8,442 nt of DNA from an uncultured Erysipelotrichaceae bacterium (lineage in GTDB: Bacteria > Bacillota_I > Bacilli_A > RF39 > UBA660): positions 1 through 8,442 of the forward strand of contig CACXCK010000069.1 of assembly GCA_902766135.1 (NCBI GenBank), given 5' to 3'. The translations under genes were made by a program, and so were the position numbers. This document shows, one piece after another, positions 1 through 5,707 of this stretch (positions are counted from its first letter, which is position 1; every line of letters begins with the position of its first letter). Below the pieces are notes generated by a model. It was not told the origin of the DNA, searched no databases, and saw only the letters and a program-made list of their open reading frames with translations.

Positions 1-2358
1 CGTGCTTTACCTGATTTAAGAGATGGTTTAAAACCTGTTAACAGACGTATTTTGTGGTCTATGTATGAATCTGGTTATACACCTGATAAACCGCATAGAA
101 AGTCAGCTAAAACAGTTGGAGAAGTTATGGGTAATTATCACCCTCATGGAGATAGTTCTATTTATGAAGCAATGGTTAGAATGGCTCAAGATTTTAATCA
201 AAGGTATATGCTTGTTGATGGACATGGAAACTTTGGTAATATCGAGGGTGATGGAGCAGCTGCGATGCGTTATACAGAGTCTAGGCTTGCTAAGTTATCA
301 CTTGAATTATTGAGAGATATTCGTAAAGAAACTGTTGATATGACGGATAACTTTGATTTTACGAGAAAAGAACCAGTTGTATTACCTTCTAGGTTTCCTA
401 ATATTTTAGTTAATGGAACGATGGGTATTGCTGTAGGTATGGCAACTAATATTCCACCTCATAATTTGGGAGAGGTTATAGATGGATGTGTTGCTTATAT
501 TGATAATCCTGATATTGAACTTGATGAATTAATGCAGTATGTAAAAGGTCCTGATTTTCCAACTGGTGGTATTATATTAGGAAATAAAGGTATTAAACAA
601 GCTTATGAAACTGGACGTGGTGGTATTGTTATACGAAGTAGGGCGACTATTGAAGAAGTTGGTAGTCATAGTAATATTGTTATTACGGAAGTACCATATG
701 GAGTTAATACTTTAGAACTTAAAAATAGGGTTGCTGAGCTTGTTCATAATAAAATAATAGATGGTATAGCTGATTATCATACTGATTTAAAGGATGGGGT
801 TAAGATTACTATTACTTTAAAGAAAGATGCTAATCCACAAGTTGTATTAAATAATTTATATAAACATACTAATTTTCAAGTTAATTATGGAATTATTTTC
901 TTAATGCTAGATAATGGTGTACCAAGAACTTTAGGTTTAAAATCTATTATTTCTAAATATGTTGATTATCAAAAAGAAGTAATTATTAGAAGAACGAGAT
1001 ATGAGCTTGCTGAAGATGAGAAAAGAGTTCATATTTTAGAAGGATTAAAAATTGCTTTAGATAATATTGATGAAGTAGTTGCGATTATTCGTGGTGCTAA
1101 AGATGATGATGAAGCTAAAAACAAGTTAATGACTAGATTTGGTTTAACTGAAATTCAAAGTAATAATATTTTAGAGATGAGACTTCGTCGTTTAACAGGT
1201 CTTGAAAGAGAAAAAGTTGAAAGTGAGCTTGCTGCTTTATTAATTGAAATAGATGATTTAAGGGCCATTTTAGCCTCAGAGCAGAGAGTTTTGAATATTA
1301 TTAAGGAAGAAATGCTTGATATTAAGAAACGCTTCTCAGATGAGCGTAGAACGCATATTGATATGACAGCTATTGAGTATATTGAAGATGAATCACTTAT
1401 TCCTGAAGAGAATATTATGGTTGCTTTAACACAAAATGGTTATATAAAGAGAACTGCTATTGATAATTTTAAATCACAAAACCGTGGTGGTGTAGGAATT
1501 AGAGGGATGAGTACTAATGAAGAAGATTATGTTGATCAAATATTAAACTTATCAACACATGATCATATTTTATTCTTTACTAATAAAGGTAAAGTTTACC
1601 GAATGAAGGGTTATGAAATACCGGAATTTAGTCGACAATCAAAAGGATTGCCAGTTATCAACTTGTTACCGTTTGAGAAGGATGAGAAAATCAATTCGAT
1701 GATATCACTTTCTAATGATGAGGAAAGTAAATATTTCTTGTTTGTTACGAAAAATGGTATTGTTAAGAGAACTTTGATAAGTGAATTTGATAATATTAGA
1801 AATAGTGGTAAAATCTGTATCTCGTTACGTGAAAATGATGAATTAATTAGTGTTCGTAAGACTTCTGGTAATAATTTAGTTTTAATTGGTTCTAGTGCTG
1901 GCCGGATGGTTAAGTTTAGTGAAACAAATGTTCGTGTTATGGGCCGAACAGCTAGTGGTGTACGTGGTATTTCAATGGATGAATCTATTAACTGTATTGG
2001 TGCTGAAGTTACAAAAGATTCTGATAAAATATTAATTGTTACTGAGAAAGGTTATGGTAAGCAAACGCTTGTTAGTGACTTTAGAGAAACAAGTAGAGGT
2101 AGCAAAGGGGTAAAAGCTTTAAATATTACTGATAAGAACGGTGCTATTGCGGCGTTTAAGATTACATTTGATAATGCTGATGTTGTAATTATTACTGATT
2201 CTGGTATTTTAATCAGATTACCTCTTGATCAAATCTCTACGTTGGGAAGAGTTACTCAAGGTGTTAGATTAATTAATTTAAAAGATAACCAAAAAGTATC
2301 CACTATTAGTATAGTTGATCATAATGATGATACTAATAATGAAGAAGGAAATAAATAA
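1..2358 (+). CDS. gyrA: DNA gyrase subunit A (5' partial)
   Basis: Catalytic subunit of DNA gyrase, which with GyrB introduces negative supercoils using ATP. The reading frame is open from base 1; 785 codons are visible and, by alignment to E. coli GyrA from memory (RALPD at residue 32), about 31 N-terminal residues are missing. The catalytic tyrosine lies in AAAMRYTE (Tyr codon 271-273, equivalent to Tyr122). The quinolone region reads HPHGDSSIYE, with Ser at the 83 position and Glu at 87, a susceptible-type pattern. GNFG before the active site and VNGTMGIAVGMATNIPPHN favour GyrA over ParC. A coiled-coil stretch (about 1180-1310) precedes the beta-pinwheel C-terminal domain. The GyrA box reads QNRGGVG (1477-1497) instead of QRRGGKG. 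In B. subtilis gyrA follows gyrB near dnaA. An intrinsic terminator overlaps the stop codon. Confidence 0.97.
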   Translation, partial: RALPDLRDGLKPVNRRILWSMYESGYTPDKPHRKSAKTVGEVMGNYHPHGDSSIYEAMVRMAQDFNQRYMLVDGHGNFGNIEGDGAAAMRYTESRLAKLSLELLRDIRKETVDMTDNFDFTRKEPVVLPSRFPNILVNGTMGIAVGMATNIPPHNLGEVIDGCVAYIDNPDIELDELMQYVKGPDFPTGGIILGNKGIKQAYETGRGGIVIRSRATIEEVGSHSNIVITEVPYGVNTLELKNRVAELVHNKIIDGIADYHTDLKDGVKITITLKKDANPQVVLNNLYKHTNFQVNYGIIFLMLDNGVPRTLGLKSIISKYVDYQKEVIIRRTRYELAEDEKRVHILEGLKIALDNIDEVVAIIRGAKDDDEAKNKLMTRFGLTEIQSNNILEMRLRRLTGLEREKVESELAALLIEIDDLRAILASEQRVLNIIKEEMLDIKKRFSDERRTHIDMTAIEYIEDESLIPEENIMVALTQNGYIKRTAIDNFKSQNRGGVGIRGMSTNEEDYVDQILNLSTHDHILFFTNKGKVYRMKGYEIPEFSRQSKGLPVINLLPFEKDEKINSMISLSNDEESKYFLFVTKNGIVKRTLISEFDNIRNSGKICISLRENDELISVRKTSGNNLVLIGSSAGRMVKFSETNVRVMGRTASGVRGISMDESINCIGAEVTKDSDKILIVTEKGYGKQTLVSDFRETSRGSKGVKALNITDKNGAIAAFKITFDNADVVIITDSGILIRLPLDQISTLGRVTQGVRLINLKDNQKVSTISIVDHNDDTNNEEGNK

Positions 2359-2372
2359 TCCTTCTTTTTTTT
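2342..2372 (+). terminator. Intrinsic terminator of gyrA
   Basis: An 8-bp perfect stem, AAGAAGGA (2342-2349) with TCCTTCTT (2359-2366), encloses a 9-nt loop that contains the TAA stop codon. A run of eight T (2365-2372) follows. The left arm lies inside the last codons of gyrA, so this is a compact terminator embedded in the gene end. Confidence 0.78.
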
Positions 2373-2457
2373 ATTATGTATTGCTATTATTGTTTTTTTG
2401 TATAACTAATATTAAAAATTTCCTATGCTAATTTTAAATATTAGTTTTTAGTTATAA

Positions 2458-2473
2458 TGTTTCACGTGAAACA
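2458..2473. other. parS: parS site 1 (perfect palindrome)
   Basis: The sequence is TGTTTCACGTGAAACA, a perfect 16-bp palindrome that becomes 18 bp with the flanking A and T. It is the only copy with T at position 5 and matches the parS consensus TGTTNCACGTGAAACA fully. The motif TAGTTATA (2449-2456) lies immediately upstream. Confidence 0.93.
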
Positions 2474-2511
2474 TTGATTATTATTAAAAAGTTTTTTTCT
2501 TAGAAAAAATA

Positions 2512-2527
2512 TGTTCCACGTGAAACA
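2512..2527 (+). other. parS: parS site 2
   Basis: The sequence TGTTCCACGTGAAACA matches the parS consensus fully. It is the first half of a two-site module with site 3, whose start is 35 bp downstream. Confidence 0.93.
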
Positions 2528-2535
2528 TAAAAAAA

Positions 2536-2564
2536 GTGTATAACTATGTTCCACGTGAAACATA
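2536..2564 (+). repeat. 29-bp direct repeat, copy A (contains parS site 3)
   Basis: This segment is identical over 29 bp to 2723-2751. It consists of GTGTATAACTA followed by parS and a trailing TA. The identity extends beyond parS on the left, which points to a segmental duplication rather than independent sites. Confidence 0.85.
2547..2562 (+). other. parS: parS site 3
   Basis: The sequence TGTTCCACGTGAAACA is an exact consensus copy. The 10-mer TGTATAACTA (2537-2546) abuts it directly upstream, an arrangement repeated at site 4. Confidence 0.93.
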
Positions 2565-2699
2565 ATTATTGATAAATATATTTTCATCCTCAACGCTTAA
2601 ATATCAATATGTTTTATTTTTCTTAGTATAAATTATGGTTTTAATTAATTAAATACTAACAATTCCGTTACATTCTTTATATTATTTTGATTAGTTCTA

Positions 2700-2715
2700 A
2701 GTTTTACATTAAACA
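2700..2715 (+). other. Decayed parS-like remnant
   Basis: The sequence AGTTTTACATTAAACA matches the site 1 form of parS at 12 of 16 positions and the common form at 11 of 16. The CACGTG core is lost (ACAT in place of ACGT). It stands 34 bp before site 4, as site 2 stands 35 bp before site 3, and is followed by the same ACATAAA and GTGTATAACTA sequence. This suggests a duplicated site that has mutated. Binding by ParB is unlikely. Confidence 0.5.
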
Positions 2716-2722
2716 TAAATTG

Positions 2723-2751
2723 GTGTATAACTATGTTCCACGTGAAACATA
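2723..2751 (+). repeat. 29-bp direct repeat, copy B (contains parS site 4)
   Basis: Second copy of the repeat at 2536-2564, 187 bp downstream. Sequence upstream of it (2700-2722) is a diverged version of 2512-2535, so the duplicated unit was probably about 52 bp and carried two parS sites. Confidence 0.85.
2734..2749 (+). other. parS: parS site 4
   Basis: The sequence TGTTCCACGTGAAACA is an exact consensus copy. It lies in a 29-bp identical repeat (2723-2751) of the segment around site 3 (2536-2564). Confidence 0.93.
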
Positions 2752-2886
2752 GGTTAATTTTTATATATGAATTATTTTTTATCTTTAAATATTAGCTTAT
2801 CATAAAATCTAAAGTATTTTATATTTGTTATTAATTTAATGTTAGTTAATTAATTATTTATATGCTATATAAATTGAATAACATTT

Positions 2887-2902
2887 AGTTCCACGTGAAA
2901 CA
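2887..2902 (+). other. parS: parS site 5 (outer mismatch)
   Basis: The sequence AGTTCCACGTGAAACA differs from consensus only at the outermost left base (A for T). The CACGTG core and both inner half-sites are intact, so binding is probably kept. Confidence 0.85.
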
Positions 2903-2991
2903 TCTTTTCTTTTGCTAATAATATTTTCATTTTTTTAATATATAGTTTATTAACATTTAAGCATATCAATTTGATTTGATAATATATTCAA

Positions 2992-3007
2992 TGTTCCACG
3001 TGAAACT
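2992..3007 (+). other. parS: parS site 6 (outer mismatch)
   Basis: The sequence TGTTCCACGTGAAACT differs from consensus only at the outermost right base (T for A). The core is intact. Confidence 0.85.
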
Positions 3008-3054
3008 ATTATCCCTTATATTTATCTTTCAATTATATGTTTGAAATTTTGTTA

Positions 3055-3070
3055 TGTTCCACGTGAAACA
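3055..3070 (+). other. parS: parS site 7
   Basis: The sequence TGTTCCACGTGAAACA is an exact consensus copy and the last of the cluster, about 120 bp upstream of the SRP RNA promoter. Confidence 0.93.
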
Positions 3071-3188
3071 TTAATTTTTTTGTTCCTTTTTAATAAACTG
3101 CTTAGCCAAATATTAATTTCGGTATAGCTAATTTTAACTTTTGGCTTAACTAATTTGCTTTTTTTGTTCTAGTAATTGTAGTTTAATG

Positions 3189-3217
3189 TTGATTTTTAAT
3201 GATTCTTTTGGTATTAT
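3189..3217 (+). promoter_or_regulatory. Promoter of the SRP RNA gene
   Basis: A -35 box TTGATT (3189-3194) is separated by exactly 17 bp from a -10 box TATTAT (3212-3217), which is preceded by TGG as an extended -10. The predicted start falls at about 3224, the first base of the SRP RNA outer stem. Spacing, boxes and RNA start agree with each other. Confidence 0.75.
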
Positions 3218-3223
3218 TTTTTT

Positions 3224-3301
3224 GTGCAACAAACATATTGTAACCTGGTCAGGAACGGAAGTTAGCAGCCACATCAATCTCTGTTTGTGTGCACTTTTTT
3301 T
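3224..3301 (+). ncRNA. ffs: Signal recognition particle RNA, small bacterial type (4.5S-like)
   Basis: RNA scaffold of the signal recognition particle, binding Ffh and targeting nascent membrane proteins. The domain IV signature reads GGTCAGGAACGGAAGTTAGC followed by AGCC (from 3247). It has a GGAA tetraloop (3257-3260), and the usual UCC/GGA stem is replaced by AAC/GTT with pairing retained. Below it, TGG (3246-3248) pairs CCA (3269-3271) and ATTG (3237-3240) pairs CAAT (3275-3278). The outer stem GTGCA-ACAAACA (3224-3235) pairs TGTTTGT-G-TGCAC (3282-3294), with one bulged G. A run of seven T (3295-3301) makes the outer stem double as terminator. At about 71 nt before the T tail there is no Alu domain, unlike the roughly 270-nt scRNA of B. 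subtilis. The equivalent gene is named scr in Bacillus. Confidence 0.93.
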
Positions 3302-3305
3302 ATTT

Positions 3306-3310
3306 GGAGG
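3306..3310 (+). promoter_or_regulatory. Ribosome binding site fixing the tadA start
   Basis: GGAGG lies 4 nt before the ATG at 3315. The same frame is open back to an ATG at 3186, but that extension would translate the SRP promoter and the SRP RNA and has no ribosome binding site, so 3315 is the start. Confidence 0.88.
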
Positions 3311-3314
3311 TTAT

Positions 3315-3737
3315 ATGAAGGATTATTCTTATTTTTTTTCTTTATTATTAAATGAATGTGATAGCAGTTATCAACATTCAGATGTTCCAATAGCTGCAAT
3401 GTTGATCGATGACAATGATAATATTGTTTCAATTGCTCATAATACTAGAGAAATAAATCATAATGTGTTGGAACATGCGGAGATTAATGCTATTATAAAT
3501 GCTTCTAAGAAGTTAGAAAGATGGAATTTGTCTGATTTGACTCTTCTTGTTACTTTAAAACCGTGTTCAATGTGTGAGTCTATTATTAAGCAATCTCGAA
3601 TTAGAAAAGTAATTTATTTGCTTGATAAACCCGATTTTAAAAAGGAATTTGATAATACAGATTTTCTTTTGTTTGAATCTGATCTATCTCGTAGTTATAA
3701 GGATAAATTATCTTCTTTTTTTAAAGAAAAGCGATAA
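3315..3737 (+). CDS. tadA: tRNA-specific adenosine deaminase
   Basis: Zinc deaminase of 140 residues that converts A34 to inosine in the anticodon of tRNA-Arg(ACG). The cytidine-deaminase-fold motifs are present: HAE at residues 54-56 (zinc ligand His and catalytic Glu) and PCSMC at 83-87 (two Cys ligands), with AHNTRE (41-46) upstream as in Firmicutes TadA. VTLKPC replaces the usual VTLEPC, and DVPIAA replaces DVPVGA. The length is slightly shorter than the usual 150-170. In B. subtilis yaaJ/tadA lies just before scr and dnaX; here the SRP RNA comes first. The start is only 20 nt after the end of the SRP RNA stem and no separate promoter is visible, so expression probably depends on readthrough of the SRP terminator. 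Other deaminases of this family are less likely given the neighbours. Confidence 0.9.
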   Translation: MKDYSYFFSLLLNECDSSYQHSDVPIAAMLIDDNDNIVSIAHNTREINHNVLEHAEINAIINASKKLERWNLSDLTLLVTLKPCSMCESIIKQSRIRKVIYLLDKPDFKKEFDNTDFLLFESDLSRSYKDKLSSFFKEKR

Positions 3738-3750
3738 TCTTTCTTTTTTT
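3723..3750 (+). terminator. Weak intrinsic terminator after tadA
   Basis: AAAGAAAAG (3723-3731) can pair with CTTTCTTT (3739-3746) with one bulged A and a 7-nt loop containing the stop codon. Seven T (3744-3750) follow. The stem is AT-rich and bulged, so efficiency is probably modest. Confidence 0.5.
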
Positions 3751-3751
3751 A

Positions 3752-3760
3752 TGCTATAAT
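3752..3760 (+). promoter_or_regulatory. Extended -10 promoter of dnaX operon
   Basis: TGCTATAAT is a perfect extended -10 (TGN plus TATAAT). No good -35 box is found at 16-18 bp. The predicted start near 3767 would leave a leader of about 14 nt, beginning just before the ribosome binding site GGAGG (3770-3774). Confidence 0.7.
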
Positions 3761-3780
3761 ATTTTTACCGGAGGGGGATT

Positions 3781-5394
3781 ATGATGGATTACAAAGTTTT
3801 GTATCGAAAATATCGTCCTACTAGATTTGATGAAATGGTTGGACAAAAATTTACTGTTGAAATGCTTAAGAACGCAGTTATTAACAATAAAATAGCTCAT
3901 GCTTATATTTTTACTGGGCCTAGAGGTACTGGTAAAACTAGTTCTGCAAAAATATTTGCTAAGACTATTAATTGCCTTTCACCTGTTGACGGTGAAGCTT
4001 GTGGTAAGTGTAGTAATTGTTTATCTTTTAGTAATAGTCCCGATATTATTGAGATTGATGCTGCTTCTAATAATGGCGTTGACGATATACGTGAACTTAT
4101 TAATAATGTTAAAATAGCTCCTACTGAAGGAAAGTATAAGGTATACATTATTGATGAGGTTCATATGATGACTCAAAGTGCTTTTAATGCTTTATTGCTG
4201 ACACTTGAAGAACCTCCTAGCCATGCAGTGTTTATCATGGCTACTACTAATATTGAGAGTGTCCCAATTACTATTTTGTCTCGATGTCAACGTTTTAATT
4301 TTACAAAGATTTCTTTAGATGATTTGTGCAATCAACTTAAATTTGTTTGTAAAAATGAAAATATTTCTATTGATGATGATGCAATTTTGGAAATTGCTTC
4401 TTTATCTGAGGGTGGAATGAGGGATGCTTTAAGTCTATTAGATCAGTTATCTTCTACAAATACTAAAATTACTACTGATTTAATTGTTGCTAATTATGGC
4501 TCTATTTCTTATTCTTTTATTAATAATGTTATTGAAGCGTTAGATTCTAGCAATTTAACTTCTCTTCATGAATATTTTAGTCAGTTATCAACTTCTGGTG
4601 CTGATTATAAGATTTTTATGAAAAAGTTTATTGATTCTTTAGTTGGCTCTTTTAATAATAATAAGTTTAAAAGACTAACTTATTCACAGGTTAAGTCAAT
4701 TGTTTTTGAATTTAATTCGATTTTCAATGAGATAAATATTAATGTTAATCCTTTTATGTTATTGGAGCTTATTTTAATTAATAATCTTGCTCATGATGTT
4801 ACTCCTCATGCTGATGAATCTATTAATATTTTAAATACAGCAAAAAGTGATGATTTAGTTAATTCTAAGATTCAAGATAACGATAATCTATCAGTTTCTT
4901 CTAGTTTTTCTTCTCATGATGATGTTTCGTCTGTTCAAGTCTCTGATGATTTTGTTAAACTTCGCATTAATAATTGCTTTTATGGGGCTAAAAAGTCCAT
5001 TTTAAATGATATTAAGCAAATTTGGAATGATATTAGAGACTCTTCTCGTTTATCTGATGAAGTTATTTCTTATGTTTCTGATACAGACGTTGTTGCTTCG
5101 TCATCTTCTTATGCAATTTTGGTAACAGATTTAGATAGTACTAAGCATATTATTAATGAAAACTTAAAAATCTTAGAGGATGAAGTAAAATCTTATTTTG
5201 ATGAGGTTATGCACTTTATCGTTCTATCAAAAAATGAATGGCTTAATGTAAAAAAAGAGTATGTTACCAATATTAAAAACGGATATATTTATAAATTTAT
5301 TCCTGAGAATATTGAAGATGATATAAATACTACTCAGAATGATGAAATTTTAGAGACAAATATTTTTGAAAGTGATAAAATAGAAATTGTTTAG
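3781..5394 (+). CDS. dnaX: DNA polymerase III subunit tau (clamp loader ATPase)
   Basis: Motor subunit of the clamp loader, which opens and loads the beta clamp and links polymerase cores. The protein is 537 residues. It has an AAA+ domain with Walker A GPRGTGKTS (46-54), zinc ligands C65, C74, C77 and C80, Walker B VYIIDEVH (121-128), sensor 1 ATTN (154-157), the SRC arginine-finger motif (167-169) and sensor 2 GGMRDALSLLDQ (211-222). A Ser/Asp-rich linker (about 340-395) and a divergent C-terminal tau region follow. The strong ribosome binding site GGAGGGGG is 3-6 nt before tandem ATGs (3781 and 3784); either could be used. It heads the dnaX-ebfC-recR operon, as in many Firmicutes. A seven-A heptamer at 5250-5256 is in the slippery phase but late in the gene. 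Confidence 0.96.
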   Translation: MMDYKVLYRKYRPTRFDEMVGQKFTVEMLKNAVINNKIAHAYIFTGPRGTGKTSSAKIFAKTINCLSPVDGEACGKCSNCLSFSNSPDIIEIDAASNNGVDDIRELINNVKIAPTEGKYKVYIIDEVHMMTQSAFNALLLTLEEPPSHAVFIMATTNIESVPITILSRCQRFNFTKISLDDLCNQLKFVCKNENISIDDDAILEIASLSEGGMRDALSLLDQLSSTNTKITTDLIVANYGSISYSFINNVIEALDSSNLTSLHEYFSQLSTSGADYKIFMKKFIDSLVGSFNNNKFKRLTYSQVKSIVFEFNSIFNEININVNPFMLLELILINNLAHDVTPHADESINILNTAKSDDLVNSKIQDNDNLSVSSSFSSHDDVSSVQVSDDFVKLRINNCFYGAKKSILNDIKQIWNDIRDSSRLSDEVISYVSDTDVVASSSSYAILVTDLDSTKHIINENLKILEDEVKSYFDEVMHFIVLSKNEWLNVKKEYVTNIKNGYIYKFIPENIEDDINTTQNDEILETNIFESDKIEIV

Positions 5395-5409
5395 AAAGAA
5401 GGTATAAAT

Positions 5410-5706
5410 ATGAATATGCAAGCTTTGATGCAACAAGCTCAAAAAATGCAAAGAGATATACAAAAAAAGAAATCTGAATTAGAATCACAAACTTTTGAGG
5501 GAAAATACGAATTTGTTAAGGTTTTATTTAATGGTAAAAGAGAAATGATTTCATGTACTATTGATAATGCAGCATTAACTATGGATGATATTGATATGTT
5601 ACAAGATTTTATTGTTTTGGCTACTAATGATGCAATGAAGAAAATTGATAGTGAGTATGAAACTAAACTAGGACAATATTCTTCTATGTTGAACGGCTTA
5701 ATGTAG
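5410..5706 (+). CDS. ebfC: YbaB/EbfC family nucleoid-associated protein
   Basis: Small dimeric DNA-binding protein of 98 residues, of a family reported to coat or bend DNA and almost always encoded between dnaX and recR. The N-terminal helix MNMQALMQQAQKMQRDI and the downstream IDNAALTMDDIDMLQDFIVLAT (residues 52-73) are typical. The glycine-rich segment that usually precedes VKV in this family is replaced by FEGKYEFVKVLFNGK, and the C-terminus ends LNGLM rather than PG-rich. The ribosome binding site AAAGAAGG (5395-5402) is 7 nt before the ATG; a second ATG two codons later is possible. The equivalent in B. subtilis is yaaK. The precise function is not certain even in model species. Confidence 0.9.
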   Translation: MNMQALMQQAQKMQRDIQKKKSELESQTFEGKYEFVKVLFNGKREMISCTIDNAALTMDDIDMLQDFIVLATNDAMKKIDSEYETKLGQYSSMLNGLM

Positions 5707-5707
5707 T

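Larger units (their letters stand above)
2458..3070. repeat. Cluster of seven parS sites
   Basis: Seven 16-bp copies of the Spo0J/ParB-binding sequence lie within 613 bp, starting at 2458, 2512, 2547, 2734, 2887, 2992 and 3055. Start-to-start spacings are 54, 35, 187, 153, 105 and 63 bp. The six non-palindromic copies are all in the same orientation (TGTTCC half first). Known: B. subtilis parS has the consensus TGTTNCACGTGAAACA. ParB binds it, spreads and slides as a CTP clamp, and recruits SMC. Inferred: this is the main chromosomal centromere of the organism. No parA or parB gene is in the window. Confidence 0.92.
2373..3188. other. AT-rich gene-free region carrying the parS cluster
   Basis: About 815 bp with no credible coding frame on either strand, in a window where other gaps are mostly under 70 bp. 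Base composition is extremely AT-rich apart from the CACGTG cores of the parS sites. I searched by eye for consensus DnaA boxes (TTATCCACA and its complement) and found none; the nearest are two TTATACAC-like octamers on the minus strand beside parS sites 3 and 4. A 7-bp inverted repeat AGCCAAA/TTTGGCT (3104-3110 and 3140-3146) lies near the right end, with a T run starting about 12 nt later, too far for a clear terminator. The likely role is chromosome segregation; an origin function is possible but unsupported. Confidence 0.7.

Noticed and set aside
65..313. 82-codon frame inside gyrA
   Set aside because: It lies fully within the well-conserved gyrA frame and its translation has no recognisable features.
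1..2358. ParC rather than GyrA
   Set aside because: GNFG, GDGAAAMRYTE and GIAVGMATNIPPHN are GyrA-type, and a recognisable though altered GyrA box is present.
2458..3070. CRISPR array or transposon ends as explanation of the repeats
   Set aside because: Spacing is irregular (35 to 187 bp), the unit is a 16-bp near-palindrome that matches parS, and no cas or transposase gene is present.
3104..3165. Terminator formed by AGCCAAA/TTTGGCT and a downstream T run
   Set aside because: The loop is 29 nt and the T run starts about 12 nt after the stem, so it does not fit an intrinsic terminator.
2373..3188. Canonical oriC with DnaA-box cluster
   Set aside because: No TTATCCACA or complement was found; only degenerate TTATACAC-type matches, which are expected by chance in such AT-rich DNA.
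3899..4148. Short frames on both strands inside dnaX
   Set aside because: They shadow the AAA+ domain of dnaX, with no ribosome binding site and no recognisable protein.
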